The position numbers and the translations under genes are program-made. From positions 29,527,896 to 29,591,895 of the forward strand of contig NC_067206.1 in NCBI RefSeq assembly GCF_026262505.1: a stretch of 64,000 nucleotides of DNA, in the 5' to 3' direction. This document shows, piece after piece, positions 14,336 to 26,463 of the stretch. Position 1 is the stretch's first letter. Each line of letters opens with the position of its first letter. The DNA is from Trichomonas vaginalis G3. Its lineage: Eukaryota; Parabasalia; Trichomonadida; Trichomonadidae. Below the pieces are notes generated by a model. That model was not told where the DNA came from, did not search any database, and was given only the letters and a program-made list of their open reading frames with translations.

Positions 14336-15838
14336 AAAGTGCTATTGGTTTTGTAAACTTCTTTGCTCTCAATTCATCTGGACCGTCTCTGTCACCAGTA
14401 TATTGTATTTGAACTGTACCAACAGTTGAAATACCACCCATAAAGTCTTCTGAGTCAGCAAATGGAATGCCAAGCCAAAAGTTTGAACGGTCTCCATTTG
14501 TATATTGAGTTTTTTGACCTCCTGTATGAGTCCATACTTTCACATATGGCATAATAGAACTTTGCATTTCAGGGTTAATGGTTGTTGTGAAGTTGTTGTT
14601 AAAGTTCATAGCATCTAATGTCAAGTTGTATGACCTCATATCCTCAACTGTAGAATATTCTTCTCTTGGATAATATTTGCCATCTATGTTTATATGATAT
14701 TTAATACCAGGGTTGTAGAAACAAGAATAGTCATTTATAGTTCGTCTGAACAGTACAAACATAGTATCTGCATGTTTCATTGCAGTTGTTAAGGCAATAT
14801 CTGTTCTTGCACCTGGGTCAGCACTTTGGTTTCCAACTTCACCTGCAAAGTCTTTGACAGATATTTGGTGTATAGGGAACATAAGTGGAACTGCAATATA
14901 TTTGGCAGCTAAAGCATTTGAAATATCTGGGTCCAACATATAGACTGCAAGTCTGCTTTCTATTCTCTTGCATTCAAATTTTTCGCATGTGAACTTAACT
15001 GGGTCCCATACGTTTGCACCACCATTATCCTTCATATAGTAGTTTACTTCATTGTTGAAGTTTGAGAAACCAAAGTCTAAGTCAACTTTGTTTTTGCAAA
15101 AGGCAGCGAATGTTTCCTGAGCTGTTGCTTTGGCTTCAATAGTGAATGGGTCTTGTGTTGGTGCAATGACTAAGTTATTTTTGCTTGGAGTAAGTTCGAT
15201 AGAAATTTTTCATGCCCAGTTTGGCAAGTATCTTAAAAACCTGAAGATGAGGAAAGATGACAAGGAACTCTAAGTTTCAGTTTTACTTTAGTGGCAGCAG
15301 TTCCATCTGAACCAGAAAGGTTAACATAAACTCCTGGAACGTTAGGGTCAAGTCTTCTTATTTTCTCAATAGTTGCATACTGGTCTGTTTGTTCTCTAGC
15401 TTGTGGTTGTACTGAGTTTCTCAAAGCGAACCATTCATAGTTTGCCCATGTTACTGTTTGAACTAAGTCAGAGTTAGAATATATCTTATATCCCATAAAA
15501 ACTTCTGGAGCATATTGGTATCCGACATAGAAAATTCCATTGCAACCTTTCTTGTCAGACAACTTGGCAGAAGGTTTTATTTCAATGTCTTGTTCCACGT
15601 ATAAGAATGAGTTGTCAATAGAAATAATATGAAACCTGTCGCAAGCAATATCTACTGTTGTTGAAGAACCTTCTCCAAACTCACCTACGTTTCCATAAGA
15701 AACAGCAGTTGTATATTCGTAAGTTCCAGGAACTATTTCTGACCTTCTAATGGCATTGTCGCATTCGTTATACCATTCGGAAACATTTCCGTTCATGGCA
15801 TCCAAAACTGTTGGCGTAATATTCTGAGCGGCGTACAT
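14229..15838 (-). pseudogene. Major capsid protein gene, copy B, broken
   Basis: Copy of the capsid gene at 35320-36929 in Y. It is broken, with about one break. See the Y entry for the reasons for the capsid call. Confidence 0.6.
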
Positions 15839-15870
15839 TTCATATGGGTAAAAATATAGAATAGTTGGAT

Positions 15871-16781
15871 TTATATGTCATAATAGAACCCACTCGGACC
15901 AAGCTTTACTTTCTTCCTGGCTGAGTTTTTAACTCTTCTTTTTCCTTCATTGCCACTACTTTCACTAGATGAAGTTACTTCTTCACTACTTTCACTTTGT
16001 TCTACTCTTCTCTTCTTCTTTGGTGTCGCTTTTGGTAACTTGCCCTCTGCTTCAAGTTGTTGCATCTTTGCCTCATGTTCACCTAGTATGTTGTAAATTT
16101 CCCATGTCCTTTTTGCCTTTGGGCTCTGGTCGCCCATCTCAGGTAACCAATATCCTAGAAAGATTTTGTCATAGTTTGTATTTGAGTCGTCGCTTATTGT
16201 TTGCATGACTCTTTCCTGAGTTTCCGGTTCAAGCTCTTCAAATATAGCTTGTCCATATGGAATAAGCTCGTTTCCAAATATATGTTTTTGTAGCCATTCT
16301 GGTTTTCTTTCCATGTTACCAATAATATCTTTTGTGAATGGGAAAGCTTTTACCCAACGTTTCAGTCTTGCGTCATTTATTTCTGTAGTTGGTTTTATTT
16401 TGTCATGGAACATGTTTTTCAATACTAACATTTCATTTGGTACTGTCCATTTGAGTTTTCTTAAATATTCATCCCTTCTCGGTTCATTGTCTGCAAAGTA
16501 AGTTTTTATGACATTTTGCAAACATTCGTTTGCAAGGTCATGTACAATAGGTTCTCTTCCTTCTCTTCCCTAACTCTCTTTCTAAACTCTTCACCAAATA
16601 TACCATCTCTATGGTTCTGTGTAGTTCTTTGAGATAAATGTTCTAGAACGTCAGGTGTTATATTTCCCTCAGCCATGTTCATTTCATACTGGTCCAAAAT
16701 ATCTGCATCTTTCATATCTTTCAATGGCATTAAAGCCGCGCTGAAAATACCAGCTATATCTGGTTCACCATTCACTTCCAT
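15871..16781 (-). pseudogene. Basic-tailed virion protein region, copy B, broken
   Basis: Copy of 34377-35287 in Y. It ends in a lysine/serine-rich tail with the basic cluster KKKRRVEQSESSEE. About one break. Confidence 0.5.
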
Positions 16782-16850
16782 TGCGTCTACAACTTCTTGG
16801 AATTGAGGTTGTAAGTTTATGAACCACCTATCCTGATTAGCTTTATGACC

Positions 16851-19197
16851 TCATCTCATTGTAGTTCCATAGTCTGCAGAAACAAAAGTAGGTTTGTTTC
16901 CATATTGGTTAGGTTCTGAATGAACTTTAAACAATGTTTCATTTCTATATGTTTTGTTGAAATTTAACCTTTTATTTTCACCGAGTTCAGCCAAAGATTG
17001 AACGTTATATGGTCGTAAGTAAAAAGGATTATTGTATTTGCGTACATTATCTTTCAGTACTTCCATTCTATGCTGAATATTTTCATCTGATGTTGGAGTC
17101 TTTTGTATGTCGGTAAACATTTTTCGATATTCTTCTACTATGTCAGCCGAATTTTGCTTAGACTCTTGGAAAGATTCCATATTCTCCTCATACACTTGTT
17201 GAGGGTCAAGATTTTTCGGCTGTTCCAAATCTTCATCTAGTTCTGTGAAGTTAGTTTCCAAAGGAGGGACTTGTTCGTTTCCTTCAGGCTCTTCTAGCTG
17301 TTGTTGCTGGACTATTTCTTCCGTGTCTGGTTGTATCTGAACTTCTTCCTGTGGAGTTTCTTGTACCTCATCTGCTGGCATTTCATATATTCCGAGACCG
17401 TTTTTAACAAGTTCCCTCTCTAAGTCATCCGGACTCATAAACCTTTCTTTTTTCGTTCCGTCTCTATTTTTTACGCGTTTCATGAAGAGAGTTGAATTAT
17501 CATTTAGCTCTGACATCAAATATCTCGGAGTAAATTCATCCATGTCATTTGGATGATATGCTATTAAATCATATCCCTTAGCGAGCTTGTATTTTCCAGG
17601 TTTGAGATTATATCCGATTTGATGCTGAACCATAAAGCTAAATAGGTTCGGGTCAGTATTTCCTTCCTTGAACTTTCTATTAGCTTCTTTATATCTGTCA
17701 CTAAAGTCAAGAGTATCTGGGTAACCATAATCTTCCTTAAGCATTTTTAAGAATTCTTGGTTTCCTTTTTCTCTACTTCTTTTATGTCTTTGCTCTGTTT
17801 GTGGTTGCTGTGCTGGTTGTGGAGGTGGTTGTTGTGTTGGTTGTTGTTGTGGTGCTGGATTTTGAACTGTTGGTTGCTGTGTTGGTTGTTGTTGTGGTGC
17901 TGGATTTTGAACTGTTGGTTGTTGTGTTGGTTTTGGTGCATGCCTGTGTCTGTGTCCATGTGACGATGTAAATGTTTTAGGTAGTCCTGGTGCAGGTGCT
18001 TCTCTTGGAGGGTTTGGTGGTATATAAGTTCCACCAGCTGGCACATATGTTCCATCTGCAGCATAATGTCCTACTTGACTTTTCGTTTTTAAGAAAGCAT
18101 TTACTAGGTCTGTTTTGGTCTGTTGTAACTCTTTTTCTTGACTTTCCACAACAGTTGCTCTAACGGCGTCATAGGCACTTTGAACTGCCTGTCTCGTTGC
18201 TGCATCTGTTATTTTCGTCATATTTTGTGCTACTTCTCTTAACTCTTTGTCGAAACCTTCAGACTTCAGTTTCTTTCCAGATGAGAAGTCGTTCACTAGT
18301 TTCACCTTACTATGAAGAGCTTCGAAGGCATTCTTAAAGTCAGCATTCATTAAAGCTTCATTTGAACTGTCTTCATCCGCTTGTATTTTTGTCCTTATTG
18401 ACCCTATAAGTTGGGCTGCTTTGGCGTTGGCTTGGGCATCTAACCAGTCATTATTAGCTTTTATATATTCTGCGCTTTTCATTGCCTTTTGCATGGCTGC
18501 GTCGTTATTTTTACTTTCTTGTGCTAAGTTTTCATACTGTACGGTTTGGTTTTGCAACTGTAAAAGTTTTTCTGCCTTTACATTTGCTTCAACTTCTTTT
18601 TTTATACTCATCGCTATCCATATATGTCTTCATGGCTTTTTGTTTTATCTCTTCATCTTTCAGTACTTTATATTGAGTAGTATGGTTTTTCAAATTTATA
18701 ACATCTTGTTCCATTTTTGCTACTTCTGCTGCTTTTTCTGACACTTTTTTCGCATATTCCTCTGTACTTAGTTCTTTCAGTTGTTCTTCTTTCTTCTTTT
18801 TCTCTACGTTTAACTCATTGAGTTTCTTTGTGTGTCTGTCATATTCTAGTTTCTTTTCATTTTCATTTATTTGTTTCTGTATGTCTATGTTTGACTTTTT
18901 GACATCTGTTATTTGATTTTTGAGTGAACTCAAATTCATTTGACTTTGAGGGTTATAAGCTGTTCCGTCTGCAGCTCCACCATAGCCTGCCATTTTCGCT
19001 AAAAGTGCCGCTCTTAAACCTCCACTCTGTGCACCAATAACTCGGTTTAAAAGCATAGGGTTGCTTGACATTTGTTGCAACATAGTGGGGTCATTCATCA
19101 TTTGTTGTTGCAACTGTTGTTGTGGTGTCAGTTTTACTATTGGATGTTTCAATGCTCCCTTCCTCTTACGTATATTCTTACGTAGCTTACGTGGCAT
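16851..19197 (-). pseudogene. Large coiled-coil/Q-P-rich virion protein, copy B, broken
   Basis: Copy of 31963-34307 in Y. It has the same basic N-terminus (MPRKLRKNIRKRKGALKHP), long coiled-coil region and two QPTVQNPAPQQ repeats. About one break. Function unknown. Confidence 0.55.
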
Positions 19198-19663
19198 TTT
19201 AAGTGAAGTTAAAAAGCGGTTTTTGACAGATGTTTATATGACACTTTTTGTTCAGCTCAAAAAACTACTTGGTCAAAGTGTTGTCGGTTTTGTAAAATAT
19301 TTGTTATATTGTTCTATAATATTTTTTTAAAGTACTCAAATATATACTTTAGAAAAGTGGGTCTATCTCTATGAGCGTTGACGATAGACCATTATTTGTT
19401 CGAACAATATATACTATCGTTGTTATAAAAATATTTTGACAAGTGTAATTGTTCGTGTTAAGTCCATCCAGTCAAAAGTTTGTCCGATGGTGAAAATATG
19501 TATTTAAAAGTCAATGTAAGTTGATCTTCTCAATATTTGAGATGGAACGGTTTGCCAACGGAGACTTTTCAATAATAAAATATTAGATGGGGTCTCCGTT
19601 GACGAAAACGGTTTATTTCAAATTTTTCTATGAGTGTCCGAAAAAAACAGTTCATTTTTCATA

Positions 19664-20881
19664 ATGGAAGGAAGAACAAGTGTCGCAAAACAATTCGTCG
19701 ACTACCTCTGCAGTTAAAGTTCCTACACTTATGTCTCACCATTCTCAAACCCTTACGACCTCCTATAATACCAAAGCAACTTCCTCATACAATTGCAAAC
19801 AAATTGTCCAACAATTTGAGTTTCTTCTTCTCAAAACACAACAGAAACAACTCAGCCAACAGGTCAGGCAACAACAACTATCGAAAGAAGCATTTTCAGA
19901 GAAGTTCATACCAATCAGACTCCAATCGAACATACAGAAACACAACCACCCGAAAATACAGAAACACATCCAATCGAACATACAGAAACACATTCTGCAA
20001 TGACCACTAGGTCGCAAACACGATATATTCGCCTTTAGCAAAACATTTAAGTCTCAAATTCAAGACACACAAGATAGAGAACTCCCTCTTTCAGAGAAAG
20101 TTCGTAGAAAATACGCAAAGAAAAGGTTGAATTGTTAGATAAGTTAAATGAACAGTGGGGTTCAGAAGACAATCGAGATTATAACGAGATGTTTCAAGCT
20201 GTCATGGATGCCATTCAGCTTTTGAAAACGAAATCAAAGACCCTGGCGTACTTGTTGACATGTTTGCTTCATATTTACCTGTTACTGCTTACTGCAATCT
20301 CATAGCGTTGCAAGCTTATTGACCAGTTCATTCACTTGTTTCCAAAGAACTTGCAGAAGCATTTACAGAAGTTTACAAGATTGTAAGCTGAATTTGTCCG
20401 TATATATCCAAATTCATACAATTATTTGGAAGAATTGAATGAACATGGTGAAAGGTCATTCTATTTATATTTCTACACAAAAGACAACCAGTCAAAACGA
20501 CTATACTGCATTGAACCTATGCCTCAATTCTTAGACAATTTCCACGTTATAACAACTGTTGCTTTAGATATTCCTGCCAGAGTTCCATATGGAGGAACAG
20601 TAACCATCTCAAGCTTTCCCAAGGACTATAAAGGAAAGCCTCTCACAATTGCAAAATTCACACACAGCAGTTGCCAATTTGTTCAAGATGTCGAGTTCCA
20701 TTTCCTCAACAATACGACTTTCATCATAGAGACTCCTCAAGAAGGTATATACAAAGTTTTCATCGCAGGATTTGTTGCTCCCAATGGCGAAGAAGAAGTC
20801 GAAGAAATCCTCACCTCAGAGAGCGAAAGAAGAAGAAAATTTCCAACACATTCAGAATATACGAATAAAAAAACAATTTAA
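19664..20881 (+). pseudogene. ~400-aa Maverick protein next to the left terminus, copy B, broken
   Basis: Copy of 30288-31490 in Y, starting at the ATG of MEGRTSVA. It is broken by several changes, more than its neighbours. The last part, from the SYLEELNEHGERS-like stretch to the acidic tail, is still readable. Confidence 0.55.
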
Positions 20882-21186
20882 GACTAAAAATTTAATTTTA
20901 TTATAATATTTTTATTTTTTTCATCTGGTCTTTGTATCATTCCTCCTCTAGTTTCTCCGGGGCTAGAAGGGCGCAGCCCCTGGAAGCCCCACGCACCTGA
21001 CCTATATCCAAAATAAAAAAATTAATTTCATGTCCGCAAGACTTCAACTAGAAAAATAAATACATTATATTATAACAAATCTATATCAAGCATTAAAAAA
21101 TCATACTTCATTGCATTCAATTTGTCTGGCAAATGATGTCAGAAGTTCTCAAAATTGTGAGAATCATAATTAATTTACCATCTACG

Positions 21187-22092
21187 TTAATTGAACATTT
21201 CATTTGTACAGATTGTAATATTACGAGTATCGCGCCATAAAAGAGGCTTTTCTTTGTATGTTTTATAAAAAGCAATCCCAAAGTTTGATGGAGCGTGTTG
21301 CTTCATTTTTTGGTTATATGGTTTACACTTCGCACGATAGAAATGAAAGATTTTGGTGTTATTCCCAAACTTTCTGAAATCAAATTCGTTATATTTTTGA
21401 GGGAAAACTATTCTTGAGTCTATAAACATTTTGTTTAATACTCTTTGATCATTGTACCAACGGCCCATGTGTCCATTGAGCCATTTCAAGTATTCAATGG
21501 ATTTATTCAGAATATTATCATTTATGTACTTAAAATTATTGAATACCATAACACCGGCGTTAAAGTAATTTTTTGAATCTTCAAATCTTCTTGCAAAATC
21601 AAAAACTACGATTGCAAGATTGGTTGTTGAAATCATGGAAGTACATATCTTTAATATCTTGTACTACAATTGCATCTCCATCTAATTGTAAGAATCTTTC
21701 CATTTCAGGATGCGCATTAGGAAAAACAATTCGAATATAAGTGTCGTACCCAACTATCCATATTCTTTTAGTCAAGTACGTGTTTGGTATAAAATAAATT
21801 TTTTTTAAGGATTGGGCGTTCTGCAAAATGAGTTTTATATTTTGGTAATAAATCTGCATTGACAGTTGTAATATAAAAGGTATGTTGATCTGGATGTGCA
21901 TTGACTACGGCGTATATAGCTGGTCCAAGATTGAAAAAGGTCTCCTGACCATGACAATAAAACATTCATGTTACTGTGGAATTCTCCATTATACGTGATA
22001 CCGCCAATAGTTGAAAACAAAACGATGATAAATACTGATTCAATGACTAATATATATATGGAAGATTTTTGAAATATAAAACCAAAACTCAT
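21187..22092 (-). pseudogene. GT8-family glycosyltransferase, damaged copy
   Basis: Copy of the intact gene at 29048-29965, reading leftwards from the ATG at 22090-22092. The start MSFGFIFQKSS, the signal-anchor, the QLDGDAIVVQDI metal-binding segment and the C-terminus (ITICTNEMFN) are recognisable, but in at least three frames with about four small indels relative to the intact copy. Most changes are single-base length differences, which could be consensus errors in this part of the assembly. It faces away from the GT64 copy at 22574, as in the intact pair. Confidence 0.8.
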
Positions 22093-22573
22093 TTAACCCT
22101 TGACGTCAAATTTTTGTGGCTCGCCAAGCTCTGTTTTAGCTTGATTTTCATAACGATCTATATTGATATGTTATCTCGAAATCAAATGAAAGTCATGTTT
22201 CATATTCATTTTTACTATTCTTTAAATTCTGAGTATAATGAACTTCGTTTTTGTCGATGTCTTTTTATATCTCACCCTGTATCTTTTCTTTTTAGTAACT
22301 CAAACATGGTATAATCCTCTGTTGTTCATATGTGTGTCAAAAAAAGTGTTTGCTATAAAAGGGAAAGTACCGACAAATAACCGTTTTTCGCTGTCAGATT
22401 GATTTTTTATCAAAATATTGTGTATGCTATTTATTTGGAACTACAATAGCGAAAGTAAAATATATTGATATTGCCTGTTGAAATGATAAAGTAAATAGCA
22501 TGAATATTCCTGAGATAATCATAAATATAAAAAACGATAATTGGTGTTTGGTCGGACGATAACCTTAAAAGAT

Positions 22574-23479
22574 ATGAGTTATGCTCTGGTTAAATTATGG
22601 ACAAATTTTGGATCAATAACATTTTTATCCTTGCTATGTATATTCTTTTCAGTCATTTTTGGTACTTCAATAATTGAAACAAGCGGATATTCACAAGTTA
22701 TTGGCCCTGGATTATCAAATCTTAAACCTGATCGAGAATTAAGTAAAGACAAATACTCAATCATATACCTAAGTAGTTTCCGTCGAATTCCAATTCTATC
22801 TAAAATATTAAACTCACTTTTAAAGCAAGAATCTAAGCATTGCGAAAAAATTTACATATATTGGAACGATTTCAAGCATTCAATACCGGCTCCTAATTTA
22901 ACTGCATATAACATTTCAAACTCTACAGTTTCCTATTGAAATAATTGATACTGAAATGAGGAGAACTTGTTGCTCGATTTTTAATACCCCAAAACCTCGA
23001 GACTCAGACCATATGCAATATTGATGATGATATTTTCGTTAATTTTACAGCTTTAGACACTGCTTTTGAAGAATTTAAACGTAGAGGCTTTCCATTGTCA
23101 GTTTTCGGAAATTACGCAACTCTTTGGAGAAAAGGAAAGTATAGCTGGAAGAGAGGCCGTGATTTCAACATTGTTCTTACTGGACTTTCCTTTATAAACG
23201 TAGATTTGTTTGAAATCTATCATTCATATAAATATAAAGCGTAATAGACTATTCGGCTGAGAAAAACAATTGTGAAGACTTCATCATGAACTACGTAGCG
23301 TATGACGCTTTCGGGAATCGCCCTATCTATTATAATATAAAGCACCACCTTCAAATACAATTGGGCTGTCAGGAAAAGCCTTCAACAGCAAAGCAAGAGT
23401 AGAATGCTTGAAGTTCCTCGATAAATCTTTCGATTTCGTTGAAATCACCAGAAATACTTCAGTTCCAATTCAAAAATAA
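22574..23479 (+). pseudogene. GT64 (exostosin-like) glycosyltransferase, damaged copy
   Basis: Copy of the intact gene at 27654-28559. The ATG at 22574 gives MSYALVKLWTNFG, the same start as the third copy. The first ~120 codons are clean. The rest holds two to three small indels relative to the intact copy, though the DDD region and the NCEDFIMNY motif can both be read. An upstream in-frame TTG at 22541 was rejected as a start because the 57130 copy starts at the ATG. Confidence 0.8.
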
Positions 23480-24487
23480 TTATCTCATCAAAAAAATGGC
23501 ACCTTTAGAAATTTATATATGTATTTGCCTGATATAAAAACCTATCATTTATACGCTTTTGTTATTATCTCATAGTATTTAAATGACATAAGGTTATGTT
23601 AGTTGCGAGTATCTAGATATGAATGTTGTTAATAAACATACATATAAAAGCAAAGGATCCCTTATTCACAGGGATTCATTTCTATGACATGTATGTCCTT
23701 GCAGTGTTATATATATATAACTCAACATTCATTGTGATGTATACATAGCACGATGGAGGTGAAATATATTGCCACGTTGGGGTCCTATAGCTCCAATGAG
23801 GAGCTTCACTCTAAGAGATGACGATTAAATTGAATTTTGGTAAAAAAATCGAATTTATTGAGTGACTTTCTTCAACATAATCGACAATCTCACAATGAAA
23901 TATGATATTCAAATTGTGTTCGATATATATTTATAATAAAATTGAATAATCAATTTTTTAATGGTGGATTTGAATAATCACCGCTTTAGTTTACAACTAT
24001 TCAATTTTCTGCACTTCGAGGTCTTTTTTCTCTTGATAGAATAGATATCATTCTGCATAAGCATGGCTATAACATGACCATATCATTATCTACCTATCTG
24101 TCGTTTCAGATATCAAAAAGAAGAGATTTGATCAAAACCTTAAACATTGGAGTTTTCACTGAGAGCCCGCTGATCAAGATTTTCAAAATTGGCCCATCCG
24201 ATGTTCATTTTTTATTGAAATAAGGTCAGGTGAGTGGGGCTTCCAGGCGCGTTGCGCCCTCTAGCCCCTAAGAAATTTTGCCCAAGACCCAAGAGGAGGA
24301 CCGAACCCCAGCCGACCAGCCGGTGACAAAACCAAAACCGTTGTTATTTACATCATATTAATGGTGTCATTTTTATATCACTTTTAATATGTCACTTTTG
24401 TGTCACTTTTCACAAATTATATATGTTTTCATATTTTGTCACTTTTCTGTCACTTTTCGGGTAAAACATTTTTATTATTATATATAA

Positions 24488-25306
24488 ATGAATTTTACAA
24501 AACCGCTGTTACCGTTCTTTGGAAATAAGAGTAGATGTAAAGATATTATATTGAGAGAACTTAAGAAACTACCGAATGGTCTAACATTTGTAGATTTGTT
24601 CGGTGGAAGTTTCTATATATCCCATTTGTGCCATACAATATTCCCAGACTCAAAGATTATATGCAATGACTTCGACAACTATATGTACCGTCTCAAACAT
24701 ATTCCAGACACAAACAATATATTGAAAGAGTTAAAAGAAAAGATACCTATAGGTAAGATGGAACGTATACCATTAGATAAGAAAAATATTGTGAGAGAGG
24801 TTTTGAAAAAAGCAGAATATATAGACTGGGATAGTATATCTGCTAGACTATTATATAGTGGTGCTATAAGAGTTCATGACATTGAAACACTTATGTCAAA
24901 AGTTTTATATCTTAACTATACAAATGTTTTCAAAGAGGACATAGAAAAATATATTGAGGGTATAGAGTTTGTGAGATGTCATTGGACAGAGTTGTATGAA
25001 AAATATAAAGACAAGGAAAATGTTTTCTTTATAGTGGACCCGCCGTTCTATAACACATGGGATTTTCAATACCAAGTAGACTGGACTTTGAGAGACTCTT
25101 TAGAAACTTTAGACGTTATACATAACCATCCATGCTTTTACTTTACATCCGATAAAAGTGGTTTGGAAACCGTTATGAGATGGTTAGAGGACATACATGA
25201 CTATGAGTTTATATATGACAAGATAGAATATGAGAGAGGTCCTATAAACTGGAGAAAGTGTCATAACAAAGAAATTTTATTAGTAAGTAAATGTGGTTTG
25301 AAATAG
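24488..25306 (+). CDS. D12-class (Dam-like) DNA adenine N6-methyltransferase
   Basis: 272 aa from an ATG just after the AT-rich leader. The N-terminus has PFFGNKSRCKDII, matching the PFxGxK SAM-binding start of Dam-type enzymes. FVDLFGGSFYIS follows (residues about 34-45). The catalytic motif is VDPPFYNT near residue 185, equivalent to DPPY. Length fits the Dam family (about 250-300 aa). The expected role is methylating adenine in element DNA. The target sequence cannot be read from the protein. It is the first gene inside the Maverick terminus and overlaps the next small gene by 16 bases. The copy at 54423-55241 differs by only about two residues. Adenine methylation is known in Trichomonas, so a Maverick-borne source would be consistent. 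Confidence 0.85.
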   Translation: MNFTKPLLPFFGNKSRCKDIILRELKKLPNGLTFVDLFGGSFYISHLCHTIFPDSKIICNDFDNYMYRLKHIPDTNNILKELKEKIPIGKMERIPLDKKNIVREVLKKAEYIDWDSISARLLYSGAIRVHDIETLMSKVLYLNYTNVFKEDIEKYIEGIEFVRCHWTELYEKYKDKENVFFIVDPPFYNTWDFQYQVDWTLRDSLETLDVIHNHPCFYFTSDKSGLETVMRWLEDIHDYEFIYDKIEYERGPINWRKCHNKEILLVSKCGLK

Positions 25307-25422
25307 GACTACTTGTTTTAGGTTTTTTCCATTGTGTCATTTATTTATTTGACGTGGCAGAAAAGTACAGAGAATATGAAGATGAACCAATGCCTGCAAA
25401 TGTTCAGCATATGTACTCGTAA
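25291..25422 (+). CDS. Small single-pass membrane protein, 43 aa
   Basis: The ATG at 25291 lies inside the last codons of the methyltransferase gene, giving a 16-base overlap. The protein begins MWFEIGLLVLGFFHCVIYLF, a clear hydrophobic helix, followed by an acidic tail (AEKYREYEDEPMPA). An identical frame is kept at 54307-54438 in Maverick Y. Function unknown. The tight coupling to the MTase gene suggests co-expression. Confidence 0.55.
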   Translation: MWFEIGLLVLGFFHCVIYLFDVAEKYREYEDEPMPANVQHMYS

Positions 25423-25445
25423 GAGATATTTTTATCTAATATTAA

Positions 25446-25532
25446 ATGGACGCACAGAACTTAGCGAATGCACAGCAACCTGGACAACCAAACCCAGAGA
25501 ATATTCCAAATGAAGTTAGAATACTCTCGTAA
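25446..25532 (+). CDS. Possible 28-aa protein
   Basis: ATG directly after the AT-rich leader TATTTTTATCTAATATTAA. It encodes MDAQNLANAQQPGQPNPENI and ends VRILS. It is kept at 54197-54283. The leader resembles those before other element genes, which is the main support. It may be the remnant of a longer gene. Confidence 0.35.
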   Translation: MDAQNLANAQQPGQPNPENIPNEVRILS

Positions 25533-25542
25533 ACGAAAAAGA

Positions 25543-26363
25543 TGATTTGACGCAGTCAAATCCTCTCTCTCAAAAAGTGACTTTACATGGCAAATTTCAA
25601 ATGCATGTAAGGTCCACTTTGATCAGTTTCAGGATGGAATTGGAGGCCATGAGGTACTGACATTGCATCAGTATCTCATAGCCTCCAATCCCTTCAAAAA
25701 ATGGGAGAAACTTTGGTCGAATAATTTAACATTCGGCCAAAGCTTCTCCCATAATTAATGAGAATGAAAGGGTAAGAGGCATATAGGGTCACTATATACC
25801 TCTTACCCTTTCATTTTCATTTGGAGGTCAACAAACCCGGAGTTAATTGCAAACAATTAACTCCAAATTTGTTTATGTTAAGGAAGGAATTGGAGGGTAA
25901 GAGGTACATAGTATGAATATGTACCTCCTACCCTGCAATTCCTTCTAGAAAGTTCCAAAACTTTGGGTTAATTGCAAACTATTAACCCAAAGTTTTGGAA
26001 CTTTCAAGTGGAGATGGAAGGCTTTGGGGTATACATTAATATAATATACCTCAAAGCCTTCCATCTCCACTACAAATGGGAGAAAGTTTGTCCGAATAGT
26101 TTAACATTCGGACAAAGTTTCTCCCATCTTTCAATGTAATTGCTACCTGTGAGGTACTGACTTGAAGTCAGTGCTTCACAGGTAGCAATATCCAAAAATT
26201 TAAAAACATTTTATCAGTTCGTTAGAGAACTAGAGCCTCCTAGGTACTGAACCAGAATCAGTGCCTAGGGGACTCTAGTGATCTATATAAATCTGAGAAA
26301 CTTTGAGGAAATTGTTCGACATTTCCTCAAAGTTTCTCAGCAATTTAGCGATGAATGTTCGTT
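25543..26363 (+). repeat. Hairpin array (inverted copy of 53365-54185), cut by gap
   Basis: Same consecutive hairpins as in Maverick Y, in reverse order. Examples are 25573-25620, 26042-26071 centred on the GGTATAC core, 26229-26278 and 26293-26340. The array runs into the N gap within the stem that starts TTTAGCGATGAATGTTCG. See the Y entry for the description. Confidence 0.85.
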
Positions 26364-26463
26364 NNNNNNNNNNNNNNNNNNNNNNNNNNNNNNNNNNNNN
26401 NNNNNNNNNNNNNNNNNNNNNNNNNNNNNNNNNNNNNNNNNNNNNNNNNNNNNNNNNNNNNNN
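26364..26463. other. 100-N assembly gap inside a palindrome
   Basis: Exactly 100 N. The left side is the hairpin array of a reversed Maverick end and the right side is the methyltransferase gene of the same end in forward orientation. Flanking DNA beyond both termini is also the same sequence inverted, so the gap is the centre of a large inverted duplication or a misjoin. Confidence 0.95.

Larger units (their letters stand above)
13403..21003 (-). mobile_element. Maverick copy B, left-end half, reversed
   Basis: Near-identical inverted copy of 30151-37750 of Maverick Y, ending on the right at the GC-rich terminus CACCTGACCT (20994-21003). It holds, in order, part of the 193-aa gene, the 139-aa antisense gene, the major capsid gene, the virion protein genes, the divergent promoter block (about 19200-19660) and the ~400-aa gene. 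The sequence is very close to Y, so the copy is young. A few genes are broken in the same general way as in Y. The ~400-aa gene near the terminus has several extra breaks. Confidence 0.85.
24233..26363 (+). mobile_element. Maverick MTase end, reversed, running into the gap
   Basis: Begins at the terminus AGGTCAGGTG (24233) and is the inverted equivalent of 53365-55482 in Y. Order from the terminus: GC-rich terminal repeat, GTGACA repeats, adenine methyltransferase, small membrane protein, 28-aa ORF, hairpin array. The genes look whole. The sequence stops at the N gap inside a hairpin stem. Confidence 0.85.
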
